DNA of 64,000 nt, from assembly GCA_025936115.1 (NCBI GenBank), contig JAICTZ010000004.1, forward strand, positions 124,001-188,000. The letters are read 5' to 3'. Of the stretch, positions 8,498-17,162 are shown piece after piece. The notes under the pieces were generated by a model. The model did not search any database, was not told the origin of the DNA, and saw nothing but the letters and a program-made list of their open reading frames with translations. Both the position numbers and the translations under genes were made by a program. Source of the DNA: Polyangiaceae bacterium. GTDB taxonomy: Bacteria > Myxococcota_A > Polyangia > Polyangiales > Polyangiaceae. How positions within the stretch are numbered: the first letter of the stretch is position 1; each line of letters opens with the position of its first letter.

Positions 8498-9402
8498 CGC
8501 ACGGAGCTCCCGCAGAGCTCGTCACCGAGCTCGCGACCGAGGGTAAATGCTTCGGCGTCACTCTTGGGCCAGGCCGCGCGGCGCTCGCCACGGCGGAGGT
8601 TCGAGCCGTCGGGATCGGCGAGCAGCGCGCGCAGCCAGAGCTCGCCGCCGCTCCGCACGCCGTAGGCCGCGACGGGCGTCTGGCAATCGCCGCCGACGGC
8701 GAGCATCACACCGCGCTCGGCCGAAACGGCGATGCTCGTCTCCGCGTGCGCGAGCGGTGCGAGCAGCCGCGCGACGCGTTCGTCACCCGCGCGCTGCTCG
8801 ACCGCGAGCGCACCCTGGCCGATCGCGGGCAAGCACAAGGACGGATCGAGAATCTCCGTGGCGCGCTCGGCCAGCCCGAGCCGCACGAGGCCCGCGCGCG
8901 CGAGCAGAATGGCGTCGACCTCGCCCTCGTCGCACTTTCGCAAACGCGTATCGACGTTGCCGCGGAGCGGCACGATCACCAAATCCGGACGGCGGTGCTT
9001 GACCTGCAGGGAGCGGCGAAAGGACGTCGTGCCGACACGACTACCCGCAGGCAGCTCGAGCAAGGTCGCACCCGAGCGCGACACGAGCACGTCGCGCGCG
9101 TCCTCCCGCTCGGGGAAGCAGCTGATGACGAGACCGGGCGCGAGCTCCGCCGGCACGTCCTTCGACGAATGAACGGCGATGTCGGCGAGACCGTCCGCGA
9201 GGCTCTGCTCGATTTCCTTGACGAACAGGCCCTTGCCGCCGATTTCCGAGAGCGGACGATCCTGCACGCGGTCGCCCGTCGTGACGACCGTGAGCTCTTC
9301 GATCGCGAGCAGCGGGTCCACCTTCGTGAGCCGGGCGACGAAGGCGCGCGACTGCGCGAGGGCGAGCTTGCTGCGGCGCGTGGCGTAGACGAGTCGTGCC
9401 AT
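8494..9402 (-). CDS. hemC: Hydroxymethylbilane synthase (porphobilinogen deaminase)
   Basis: A 302-residue cytoplasmic enzyme that condenses four porphobilinogen units to hydroxymethylbilane. The N-terminus (ATRRSKLALAQS), the catalytic region HSSKDVPAEL (D82) and the Arg-rich substrate region (GTTSFRRSLQ, LRGNVDTRLRK) are typical. The dipyrromethane cofactor cysteine is C240 in VGGDCQTPVAA, a slightly unusual context compared with the common GGCQVPI. The hemA stop and hemC start share one base (TGATG), so the two are coupled, and the HExxH lipoprotein follows with a 4-nt overlap. Confidence 0.97.
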   Translation of the reverse strand: MARLVYATRRSKLALAQSRAFVARLTKVDPLLAIEELTVVTTGDRVQDRPLSEIGGKGLFVKEIEQSLADGLADIAVHSSKDVPAELAPGLVISCFPEREDARDVLVSRSGATLLELPAGSRVGTTSFRRSLQVKHRRPDLVIVPLRGNVDTRLRKCDEGEVDAILLARAGLVRLGLAERATEILDPSLCLPAIGQGALAVEQRAGDERVARLLAPLAHAETSIAVSAERGVMLAVGGDCQTPVAAYGVRSGGELWLRALLADPDGSNLRRGERRAAWPKSDAEAFTLGRELGDELCGSSVR

Positions 9403-10859
9403 CAGCGTGAGCCCCCAGCTCCGGCGCCGGCGTCCTCGGCCGGCTCGAGCTCGAGCGACGTGTCGAGCTCGGCGGCGCGCGGGTCGGAGCTCGCCGCATC
9501 GAGGTCGCCGGAGCCCGCGCGCGGGACCGAGGGGGCCGAGCCATTTTCAGAACGCTCCGAACGCGCCGCTTCGTCGGAGCGGCCGGCGTCGAGCGCGAAC
9601 GCGTGCTCGAGCGCGGCGCTGAGCTCCGGAAACGCGAGCGTGTCGAGCTCGCCGATACTGGCTGCTTGGCGGAGCCGCGTCGTCGGCTCGTGCAAGACAC
9701 GATTGACGGCCGCATCGACCATCGTGTCGAGCGCCTCCCGCTCCGGGGCTCCGAGGTGCCGGAGCCGCCCGCGCAAGCTGCGCTCGAGCTCGAACTTGAG
9801 CGCGGCGCGAATGCGCTCGCGCAGCGCGACGATGAGCGGCGTCGCCTGCTCGGCGTCGGCCCAGCGATCGAAGCTCCGCGCCTCCTCGTCGATGATGGAA
9901 AACGCCTGCGCGGCTTCCCGCCCGCGCGTGAGCAGGGATTCGGACACGATGCGCGAAAGGTCGTCCACGTTGTAGAGGAAGATGCCGTCGAGGCTCTCGA
10001 CCTCGGGGTTTACGTCACGCGGCACCGCGAGGTCGATGAAAAATTGGCTCTGACCGCGGCGCTTCTTGCGCGCGCTCGCGACGTGCACGGGTTCGATCAC
10101 GAAGCCGGGCGCGCTCGTGCTCGTGATCACGACGTCGGCGCGTTCGAGCGCGAGCGCGAGCTCGCTCCAAGCGCAAGGCTCACCACCGAAGCTCTCCGCG
10201 AGGGCGCGCACCTTCTCCGGCGTGCGGCCGACGACGAGCAGACGCGAGCCGGACGACACGAGCGAGCGCGCGACCGTCTCCGCCATCTCGCCCGAGCCCA
10301 CGAGCAAGACGGTGCGCCCGCGCAAATCGCCGAAAATTCGGCGCGCGAAATCGACGGCGACGCTCGGCACCGACACCTGCCCGGCGCCGATGGACGTCCC
10401 CGAACGCACGCGCTTGGCGGCGCGGATGGCGCGCGCGAGGGTCCGGTGCAACACCGAACCCACCGTGCCCGTCTTGCGCGCGACCTCGTACGCCTCCTTC
10501 ACTTGGCCGAGGATTTGCGGCTCCCCGAGCACGAGCGAGTCGAGCGACGCGGCGACGCCGAACAGGTGCCGCACGGCCGCGCCGCCCGTCAGCGCGTAGA
10601 GCGCATTCTCGGGTGCGCTCGGCGCGAGCGCGCTCAAGGCTTCGCGGCTCGCGCTCGCGACTGCCTCGAGGCTCGAGCCGGAACGCGGCGCCGCCACGAG
10701 CTCGACGCGATTGCAGGTCGAAACCAAGAGCGCCTCGCCCACGGCAGGCCGAGAGACCACCCCGCGCAGGAGCTCGGGCACGCGGTCGGCCGGCAGCGCG
10801 AAACGCTCGCGCACCTCGATGGGCGCGCTCTTGTGCGAAAGTCCGACGACGGTGATCAC
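9402..10859 (-). CDS. hemA: Glutamyl-tRNA reductase
   Basis: A 485-residue first enzyme of the C5 haem pathway, reducing glutamyl-tRNA(Glu) to glutamate-1-semialdehyde with NADPH. I place the start at the GTG at 10859 because the protein then opens with VITVVGLSHKSAP, the standard N-terminus, and overlaps the hemX stop by 4 nt. The catalytic cysteine is C49 in LLVSTCNRVEL. The NADPH-binding domain (LVGSGEMAETVARSL) and the helical dimerisation domain follow. The C-terminus carries an extra acidic, alanine-rich tail of about 60 residues after the dimerisation domain. The next enzyme, hemL, is encoded far away at 48.8 kb. Confidence 0.97.
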   Translation of the reverse strand: MITVVGLSHKSAPIEVRERFALPADRVPELLRGVVSRPAVGEALLVSTCNRVELVAAPRSGSSLEAVASASREALSALAPSAPENALYALTGGAAVRHLFGVAASLDSLVLGEPQILGQVKEAYEVARKTGTVGSVLHRTLARAIRAAKRVRSGTSIGAGQVSVPSVAVDFARRIFGDLRGRTVLLVGSGEMAETVARSLVSSGSRLLVVGRTPEKVRALAESFGGEPCAWSELALALERADVVITSTSAPGFVIEPVHVASARKKRRGQSQFFIDLAVPRDVNPEVESLDGIFLYNVDDLSRIVSESLLTRGREAAQAFSIIDEEARSFDRWADAEQATPLIVALRERIRAALKFELERSLRGRLRHLGAPEREALDTMVDAAVNRVLHEPTTRLRQAASIGELDTLAFPELSAALEHAFALDAGRSDEAARSERSENGSAPSVPRAGSGDLDAASSDPRAAELDTSLELEPAEDAGAGAGGSR

Positions 10860-11677
10860 GTGCCGGGCCCTCCAGGACGCACGACGTAAATCACGAGCAC
10901 GACGAGCACACAGAGCACGCCCGCCACGGTGCCGTACGCCGCGCGCCTCCCGCGCACACCCGCGAGTCGCCTGAGGACGAGCACACCGGCGAGCAGAAAC
11001 CAGGTCGCGAAACCGAAGAGCGTGCGCGCGAGGGCCGCGCCCGCGAAAGTCGAAAGCTCCCGCGAAAAGATGGCGCCCGTGACGACACCGAACGTGAGCA
11101 GCGGAAAGCCGCTCAGGAGCAGGCGGTGCGTCGCACGGTCGAGCGCGTCGAGTGACGGCAGCCGTGACGCCATGCCGCCCGCGCGTTTGTCGCGCAAGCG
11201 GCGCTCCTGCCAGAGGTAGAGCAAGCCGGCCGCGCCCGCGACGAGGAAGATGCCGAGCCCGAGCACGTTGGCCGCCACGTGCAAGACGAGCAGCGGCCGT
11301 GAAATCAGTGCTTCCGGCGCGAGATCCACGCCGACGAATTGCGCCCCCACGAGGAAGGTGAGCGCGATCGGCGCGACCAAGACGCCCATGGGATCGAGGT
11401 TCGCGTGCCGGCGCAGCAGCAAAAAAGCCGCGACGGCGACGAGCGCGCTGAAGCTCAAAGCGAAGTGCAGCGACTCGACGGGGCAACGCTTCAAGAGCAG
11501 GCTCGCGACGACGACGTGCACGGCGTGAAGCACGGCTCCCGCCGCGAGGACGCGCGGGCCCCATGCCGAACGCGGTGAAGGTGCGGTCTGCCGCGCGAGA
11601 TCGAGGAAAAAGAGCGTGCTCGCCGCCGAGTACGCGATGACGCCGAGATAAAACGCGATGGTCGCGAGCCCGTCCAT
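10856..11677 (-). CDS. hemX: HemX/CcsA-like integral membrane protein
   Basis: A 273-residue protein with about eight hydrophobic segments, starting AFYLGVIAYSAASTLFFLDL. The region LHVAANVLGLGIFLVAGAAG followed by LLYLWQERRLRDK is characteristic of the HemX/CcsA cytochrome c assembly superfamily. HemX proteins sit directly upstream of hemA in many bacteria and are thought to influence the level of glutamyl-tRNA reductase or haem handling at the membrane. Here the hemX stop overlaps the hemA GTG start by 4 nt. I do not see the tryptophan-rich WWD signature of true cytochrome c synthetases, so a regulatory or accessory role is more likely than haem ligation. Confidence 0.85.
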   Translation of the reverse strand: MDGLATIAFYLGVIAYSAASTLFFLDLARQTAPSPRSAWGPRVLAAGAVLHAVHVVVASLLLKRCPVESLHFALSFSALVAVAAFLLLRRHANLDPMGVLVAPIALTFLVGAQFVGVDLAPEALISRPLLVLHVAANVLGLGIFLVAGAAGLLYLWQERRLRDKRAGGMASRLPSLDALDRATHRLLLSGFPLLTFGVVTGAIFSRELSTFAGAALARTLFGFATWFLLAGVLVLRRLAGVRGRRAAYGTVAGVLCVLVVLVIYVVRPGGPGT

Positions 11678-12054
11678 CAGCGCCCAGCGCCCCGCAGGAA
11701 GCGCGCCACGTATTCACCACTGCCCGCGCCGATGCCGGCAGCCGACCCCGCCGGCCCTATCACGGTGCCGAGCCAGCCGATGACCGTCTCGTACGCGTTG
11801 TCACCCACGATCATGGAATCGCCGAGCAGCTCCGCGCCAAGCTCGCTCACGAAACCGAACGTCTTCACCGAGCCCGCCATGTCGAAGGCGTCGGGCGCGC
11901 CCGACACCTCGCGCACGATGCGCACGGCCTCGACGACGCGGTAACGGCGCCGCTCCGAGCGCACCCAGAGCTCGGCCCCGGTGAGCTCCGCTTCGCCGTG
12001 CTCGACCCAGCGATCGAGCACGTCTTGCGGGAAGAAGACCCGGCTTTTGCCCAT
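11677..12054 (-). CDS. Small conserved-looking protein of unknown function
   Basis: A 125-residue soluble-looking protein from the ATG at 12054 (MGKSRVFFPQDVLDRWVEHG). The first 75 residues are compact and charged (AELTGAELWVRSERRRYRVVEAVRIV) and resemble a small beta-rich ligand- or protein-binding module with PilZ-like flavour, though I do not see the RxxxR signature clearly. The last 45 residues are Gly/Ala-rich (GPAGSAAGIGAGSG). Its stop shares a base with the hemX start, so it belongs to the haem transcript. I cannot assign a function. An upstream GTG/ATG at 12090 is possible but adds an unremarkable basic stretch. Confidence 0.7.
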   Translation of the reverse strand: MGKSRVFFPQDVLDRWVEHGEAELTGAELWVRSERRRYRVVEAVRIVREVSGAPDAFDMAGSVKTFGFVSELGAELLGDSMIVGDNAYETVIGWLGTVIGPAGSAAGIGAGSGEYVARFLRGAGR

Positions 12055-12119
12055 GTCCCGCCATTCTACTCGGCCGTCACGCCCCCGCACGCGGGCGCGC
12101 GAGCTCCGAGAAACGCCGG

Positions 12120-13508
12120 CTAAAAGCCCGGCCGCGTCGTCGCGGTGTCGCCCGGGACGAGCTCTCGCCGCGACTGCACGATGAACGCGAGGCTCGTCGT
12201 GGGCTCGGTCGTGAGCACGCGGAGCTCGGCCACGGCTTCTTCGGGGAAATCCTTGTCGTCGCCGAGCAGCGGCGTGTCGTCGAAGTGAACGACCTCGCTC
12301 GAGTCGAGCTGCAGCCGCGTGCGCGACATTTTCGCGTCGATGGATTTGCGCCAGGTGTCGCCGCGCCGGAGGACGACCAAGCGATTGCCGGCCTTCAAGC
12401 CGTCCTGGCTGCCGCGGTCGAGGAACACGACTTGGTTCTGCGCGGTGTAGACGTGCGGGTAGAAACTGTTGAGCAAATGCGCGACGACGGCTTTTTCGCT
12501 CTTCAGCGGCGGCACGACGTCGAACTTTCGTCGCACGGGGCCGACCATTGCGCCGCGCTCGACGATGTCGAGCGACTCGGTGATGAGCCCGCGCGCGACG
12601 TGCGTCTTCGCGTCCATGCTGTCGACCTTGACGGTGCCGAGCACTTTGACGACTTCGCCCGCCGGCTTGCGCCCGCCTTCGACGTGATCGGCGGGACGGA
12701 CGTTGCGAAAGATCGTGAGCTCTTCGCCCGGGCGCGCGACCTTGTCGGACTTCAGCAGTAAAAAGACGTGGTTACCCTCGGTGAGCAGCATTTGCTCCTC
12801 GGGCGAGCCGGCGACCTGGCCCCAGGTGTCCTTGTCGACGTCACCGATGTAGCCCTGGTCGCGCAGCACGACCGTGTCGCGCGAGAAGCGCTGGCGCCGA
12901 TTGACGAGCCCTTGCCCGCCCGAGCCGGCGCCGCCGTTGTCGGGGCCGCCCGCGCCCATCCGATCGTAGACCGAGGAGCCGTCGCCGGGCTGCATGCGCA
13001 GCTGATCACCCGGATAGATCCAGTGAGGATTGGTGACCTGCGGATTCATCGCCCAGATGCGCGGCCATTGCCACGGATTGCCGTAGTAGCTATCGGAGAG
13101 GTCCCAGAGGGTGTCGCCGTGGCGGACGAGGTGAATCGGCGGAATCGGCCTGCGGCCAGGCTCGCCGACGCTGCCCTCGGAGAGCACCGCCGAGCCGTTC
13201 GGATTGCCGACGACGGTCGGGCCGCTCGAGCCTTTGTTGAGGTCGAAGCTGTCCGTCGCGTCGCCGTTTCGTGGCTGCGAGCTCGACGGCAGGCTCGCGT
13301 TCGGATCGGGCAAGCGCGGCCCAATCAGGATCCCGCCGAGCCCGTTGTTCGTGACGATGGTCGGCGGCTGCGCCGGTGCGGCAGGCGCCTGGGCCGGCGG
13401 TTGGCTCGGCGCGTTCGGATCGGTGGGGCCGGGCGCTTGCGCGAGCGCCGAAGCCGTGCCGAGCACGCCGACAGCGACGACGGAAGGAACGACGAGCCGC
13501 ATGGTCAC
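12120..13508 (-). CDS. Exported LysM-domain protein
   Basis: A 462-residue protein with a signal peptide (cleavage near ASALAQA, residue 24) and a Pro/Ala/Gln-rich linker. A LysM module follows at about 126-173: LVRHGDTLWDLSDSYYGNPWQWPRIWAMNPQ, then NPHWIYPGDQLRM. LysM modules bind peptidoglycan glycans, so the protein is likely cell-wall associated. The C-terminal 280 residues resemble the extended domain of myxobacterial LysM proteins, with beta-rich segments and several GxLxxG-like turns, but no catalytic site is seen. It overlaps the stop of the preceding coiled-coil lipoprotein gene (GTGA at 13508); an ATG at 13502 is an equally good start. Confidence 0.85.
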   Translation of the reverse strand: MTMRLVVPSVVAVGVLGTASALAQAPGPTDPNAPSQPPAQAPAAPAQPPTIVTNNGLGGILIGPRLPDPNASLPSSSQPRNGDATDSFDLNKGSSGPTVVGNPNGSAVLSEGSVGEPGRRPIPPIHLVRHGDTLWDLSDSYYGNPWQWPRIWAMNPQVTNPHWIYPGDQLRMQPGDGSSVYDRMGAGGPDNGGAGSGGQGLVNRRQRFSRDTVVLRDQGYIGDVDKDTWGQVAGSPEEQMLLTEGNHVFLLLKSDKVARPGEELTIFRNVRPADHVEGGRKPAGEVVKVLGTVKVDSMDAKTHVARGLITESLDIVERGAMVGPVRRKFDVVPPLKSEKAVVAHLLNSFYPHVYTAQNQVVFLDRGSQDGLKAGNRLVVLRRGDTWRKSIDAKMSRTRLQLDSSEVVHFDDTPLLGDDKDFPEEAVAELRVLTTEPTTSLAFIVQSRRELVPGDTATTRPGF

Positions 13509-13981
13509 TTCGACGGCGCGGCGTCGACCTTACGCGTCTTGCTGCTCTCGGACTTGCTCGTCTTCACGGCCGGCGGCGGCGCCGAGCCCGACAGCGTACG
13601 GCTTTCCACGCTCGTCCCCTCACCACGAATCAAGACGCGCGGCCCGCCGTCTTCCTGGGCGGGCTGAGCCCCCGCCTCGGAAACGTCCTCACTCTCCTCG
13701 CCGGGTTCCATCCGCACTACCTTGAGCTTTGGTCTGACGATCGCCGGCGAATTGCTGGCAATGCGCTCTTCGCTCGCGTGCGGAACGCTGGCCTGGCGGG
13801 CTTCCATGGCGTCGAGGCGCTCCGCCATGCGGTCGGTCTCACTCTGCATGTGGCGGACGTCGTCGGTCAGCTTGGCCAGCTGCTTTTCCACGTGCTCCTT
13901 GTCGCTGGCGCAGCCCGCGGCGAAGAGTACGAACGAAGGCAAAATCCGGCGGCCGAGCGCGGAAAACCAGGCGGAGCGCAT
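13505..13981 (-). CDS. Coiled-coil lipoprotein
   Basis: A 158-residue lipoprotein starting at the ATG at 13981. The signal RRILPSFVLFAAGC ends in a lipobox (FAAGC). A heptad-like helix follows (HVEKQLAKLTDDVRHMQSET, then DRMAERLDAMEARQ), resembling the coiled coils of Lpp- or YbgF-type envelope proteins. The rest is disordered, with Pro/Glu/Ser-rich sequence and a Lys/Ser tail (KTSKSESSKTRK). It is the first gene of the minus-strand run that includes the LysM protein and the haem genes, and it is divergent from pssA. A role in anchoring or organising the envelope with the LysM protein is plausible. Confidence 0.75.
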   Translation of the reverse strand: MRSAWFSALGRRILPSFVLFAAGCASDKEHVEKQLAKLTDDVRHMQSETDRMAERLDAMEARQASVPHASEERIASNSPAIVRPKLKVVRMEPGEESEDVSEAGAQPAQEDGGPRVLIRGEGTSVESRTLSGSAPPPAVKTSKSESSKTRKVDAAPSK

Positions 13982-14045
13982 GGCGAAAGGGTAGGCCCCC
14001 GCGGCTCCGCCGGCCAATAAATGGGCAGCCTTCCGCTCGCTGGCC

Positions 14046-14915
14046 TTGCTAGAGGGGCCGGTTTACGCTCGCTCCGTGGGACCGCGCCGTCCGCGCCGCC
14101 AGCCGAACCGACCGCGACCGAAAGTCGATCTGCGGAAAACGCTGTTCGTCCTGCCGAACCTCATCACGCTCGGCAGCGTCTTCTGCGGCTTCAACGCGAT
14201 TCGCCTGGTGGCGCTCGAGCGCCCCACCGACGACGACGTGTACCGGGCGGCCGTGCTGCTCATTTTCGCCATGCTGTTCGACTTGATGGATGGCCGCGTG
14301 GCGCGCATGACCAAGACGCAGAGCGCGTTCGGGCTGCAGCTCGACTCGCTCGCGGACGTGATCTCGTTCGGCGTCGCGCCGGCGATGCTCGTCTACAAGT
14401 GGGTGCTTTACCGGCTGCCCGTACCCGGGCTGCTCGTGTCGTTCCTGTACGTGGCGGCCGCGGCCGTACGCCTCGCGCGCTTCAACGTGCTCGCCTCGAC
14501 CTCGACCGGCGCTCCCGTCAAACCCGGCCGGCACATCATCGGCCTGCCGTCTCCGCCCTCGACCGGCATCCTGATATCTCTCGTGCTCGCCAATCATGCC
14601 GCCGGCGGGCTCATCGGTCGCGACGAATACACGATCGTCATCCTGTGTGTGACGGTCGGCTTGGGCCTGCTCATGGTCTCGAACGTGCGCTTCCGCTCAT
14701 TCAAGGACCTGCGCTTCAACACGGGCTCGGTCCTACTCATCCTGTTCGTGATCGCGTCGAGCGTGTTCGTCTGGCGCCGCTTTCGTCCCGAGTTCGTGCT
14801 GATGTGGCTGCTCAGCGTCTACCTCATCATCGGCATGGTCGAGACGCTGCGCGTGCTGGCCGAACGGCTCACACGCCGCGAGCGCGGCTCGTTCCCGCCG
14901 CCGGGCGGAGCCTGA
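14046..14915 (+). CDS. pssA: CDP-diacylglycerol--serine O-phosphatidyltransferase
   Basis: A 289-residue integral membrane enzyme making phosphatidylserine, the precursor of phosphatidylethanolamine, from CDP-diacylglycerol and serine. The CDP-alcohol phosphotransferase signature is complete: DLMDGRVARMTKTQSAFG followed by LQLDSLADVISFG, with the metal-binding aspartates. N-terminal FVLPNLITLGSVFCGF is the usual first membrane segment, and about eight segments follow. The listed start is a TTG at 14046; a GTG at 14076 (VGPRRPRRQPN) is as likely and would remove ten residues. It is divergent from the lipoprotein/haem run; no downstream partner on this strand. Confidence 0.93.
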   Translation: MLEGPVYARSVGPRRPRRQPNRPRPKVDLRKTLFVLPNLITLGSVFCGFNAIRLVALERPTDDDVYRAAVLLIFAMLFDLMDGRVARMTKTQSAFGLQLDSLADVISFGVAPAMLVYKWVLYRLPVPGLLVSFLYVAAAAVRLARFNVLASTSTGAPVKPGRHIIGLPSPPSTGILISLVLANHAAGGLIGRDEYTIVILCVTVGLGLLMVSNVRFRSFKDLRFNTGSVLLILFVIASSVFVWRRFRPEFVLMWLLSVYLIIGMVETLRVLAERLTRRERGSFPPPGGA

Positions 14916-14937
14916 ATCCCGCCGGCCCGCGCCGCCC

Positions 14938-17034
14938 TCACCTCACGACGACCTTGACGGGCGGCACCAGAGGCGCCTGAAACTCGTCCCACGCGGGTGT
15001 CACGTTGTTCTGCACGAAGTCCGTCAGCGTCGGGCTACTCGGATCGGTCGCGTTCGGCGTCACGAGGTAGCGCTGATTCCAGAGGTAAGCCGCGCCGTAC
15101 GACGTGAGGCCCGAGCCGTCGTCGACGAGCGCAGTCATGTAGAGCTGCGACATCGGCGAGCTCGTGGCACTGCCACTCTTGTCCTTCACCATCCCGGGTG
15201 ACTCGCGCGCCGACGAGAAGATCAAGAAGTAATACTTCTTCCCGTTCGCCTCCCGCACGATGGGCGACCACTTGGGCCAGCTGTTGTAAACGCCGGGGCT
15301 CGCGTCGCCGCTGCAGGCGGGCGGCGCGTTGGCCTCGAGCCTGAGCGCGTCGCCGCCGCTCGAACGCACGACGAACACCTCGGCTTCCGGGCGGTAGTAT
15401 ATCTTCTTGCCGTCGTCGTTCGTCGCTTTGGCGAATACCTGTTGGAAATTCGAAACGCGCGTGAAGGCGACGAGCGCATCGTCCGCCGAGAAGTCAGGGT
15501 AATACTCGGCGTCCGCCGCGTTGCTCGCGCCCATGAGCGGCGCCGCGGCCCCGCCTTTGCCGGCGTTGAACGGCACCGTGTACAGGTCGACGACGGTCGG
15601 CGGCTGCACGTTCTTGCCCGGCTCCCAACCTACGTGGCCATCCGCGGTCGAGTCGGTCGAGGTGTAAACGATGCGCTGCCCGTCATGGCTCCAGTCGGGG
15701 AGCACGGCGCCATGCGTGTCGCCCGTGCGCGCGATGATGTCCCACCCGGTCCCCTGCGCGGCGACGGCGGCCTTCGGTTGCGCGTTGTCGTTGTTGTCGG
15801 TCGGCGCCGTTCCGGGCGCGGCAACGTCGAGCCAAATCAGGTCGTCCTTGCCGGTGTACGGGCACTGCAGGCCGTTGCCGCAGTCGACACCCCAGAACGT
15901 CCACGGCTGAGAAGCGACCGTGTCCGGACGTTTGCCGAAGGACGTGACGTAACGATGATTGCCGGCGGCCCAGTCGCCCTTCGAGTAACTCGTGACGCCC
16001 TGCCACGGCATCTGCATCAAGAAATTCCCCATGGGCGTCACGTAGTCCGGTGCATGCCCCTTCTCGGCGCCCGACAAATTCACGAGCCGCACGTTCCACG
16101 GCCAATGGTCGGTGATGTTCACGGCCGCGCCGTCGGGCGTCGAAGTGTGACAGCCGACACAGCGCACACGGCCCGCGGGCACCGCGCCCACGGTCGCGTC
16201 CGTGATGGCGCGCTTCGGCGCGCCCGGCGAATCGTCGAGGATCGTCTCGAGCACGTCGAGCGGCTTGAGCGCCACGACGATGCCCTCGTCGCCGGGGGCG
16301 AAACTGTAGAGTGCGTTCGTGTTCGCGCCGGGCTCGGTCGTGAGCGCGCTCCAAAACACCATCGAGCCGCCCGCCTTCACGGGCGCGATGCGAAATTTCA
16401 CCTGGCTTTCGCCGCCCGTGCTCGCGCGCACCGTGATCGTGATGTCTTCGTCGAACACGTTGTACGTGAGCCCCTTCGGGTTCATCGCGTCGCCGTTGTC
16501 CCAAAACTCCTGCGGTAAGATCCAGGTGTCTTTGTTGGTGTAGGCGGTGAGCACGTCGGCTTCGCGCGGCGTCGATACCTTGATTTGGTAAATCGTACCG
16601 GCTTGATGACCGCTCACGTGCACACGCGGCCGTAGCCAGTTGAAGGGCAAGAGCGTGTTGTCACCCGGCTCCATGATGCACGGGCCCGTGCCGGAGGCGT
16701 TGCCCGAGAACATGTTCGGCGCGCTCGCGGGCACGCCGTCGTCGAGCACGGGCCCAGGCGCCGCCAGATCCGCGCACGCGCTGTCACAAGTCGGCATGCG
16801 CGCGTCGGGGTCGGGTCCCGACATGGTGCCGCCGCTCGGATCCACGCTGATCGTGCCGCCGCCGGGGGTGATCGTGCCCCCCGAGCCGCCGCCCGCGCCC
16901 GTGCCGCCGCTGGTACCGGTTCCACCAGCGTCAGGCTCAGTGAGAGCCCCGCTGCCCTTACCACCCGCCGAGCACGCGACGGCAGCTGCCATCGTCCAAC
17001 CCAGAAGCCGCAAGTTCAAGTTCGTTTGAGGCAT
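14938..17034 (-). CDS. Large exported lipoprotein with TolB-like repeats and one haem motif
   Basis: A 698-residue protein with a lipoprotein signal (AAAVAC, residue 21), a Gly/Thr/Ser-rich linker (30-75), then a mostly beta protein. Features include a single CxxCH motif (CVGCHTSTPDG, near 293) and repeated WD40/TolB-like blade motifs such as LPDWSHDGQRIVYTS (about 445) and YPDFSADDALVAFTRV. The combination of one c-type haem site inside a beta-propeller lipoprotein recurs in myxobacteria and planctomycetes, often described only as hypothetical. It probably sits on the outer membrane or periplasmic face. Function unknown: haem could serve electron transfer or be structural. It is convergent with pssA and divergent from the Uma2 gene. 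Confidence 0.8.
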   Translation of the reverse strand: MPQTNLNLRLLGWTMAAAVACSAGGKGSGALTEPDAGGTGTSGGTGAGGGSGGTITPGGGTISVDPSGGTMSGPDPDARMPTCDSACADLAAPGPVLDDGVPASAPNMFSGNASGTGPCIMEPGDNTLLPFNWLRPRVHVSGHQAGTIYQIKVSTPREADVLTAYTNKDTWILPQEFWDNGDAMNPKGLTYNVFDEDITITVRASTGGESQVKFRIAPVKAGGSMVFWSALTTEPGANTNALYSFAPGDEGIVVALKPLDVLETILDDSPGAPKRAITDATVGAVPAGRVRCVGCHTSTPDGAAVNITDHWPWNVRLVNLSGAEKGHAPDYVTPMGNFLMQMPWQGVTSYSKGDWAAGNHRYVTSFGKRPDTVASQPWTFWGVDCGNGLQCPYTGKDDLIWLDVAAPGTAPTDNNDNAQPKAAVAAQGTGWDIIARTGDTHGAVLPDWSHDGQRIVYTSTDSTADGHVGWEPGKNVQPPTVVDLYTVPFNAGKGGAAAPLMGASNAADAEYYPDFSADDALVAFTRVSNFQQVFAKATNDDGKKIYYRPEAEVFVVRSSGGDALRLEANAPPACSGDASPGVYNSWPKWSPIVREANGKKYYFLIFSSARESPGMVKDKSGSATSSPMSQLYMTALVDDGSGLTSYGAAYLWNQRYLVTPNATDPSSPTLTDFVQNNVTPAWDEFQAPLVPPVKVVVR

Positions 17035-17162
17035 GAGGAGAGTGACAAGAGGGTAGCCCAGAGGGCGCGGCGGGCAATCGGTGACGGCAAACTGCGTAAT
17101 CTAGTGACAGTGAACGCAACCCGCAGGACTCGGGACCGAACTGAGGGCGGTGGTAAAGTTTC

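Noticed and set aside
10860..11720. Extension of the hemA frame upstream of its GTG start
   Set aside because: It would overlap hemX completely and adds no domain; the GTG at 10859 gives the standard HemA N-terminus.
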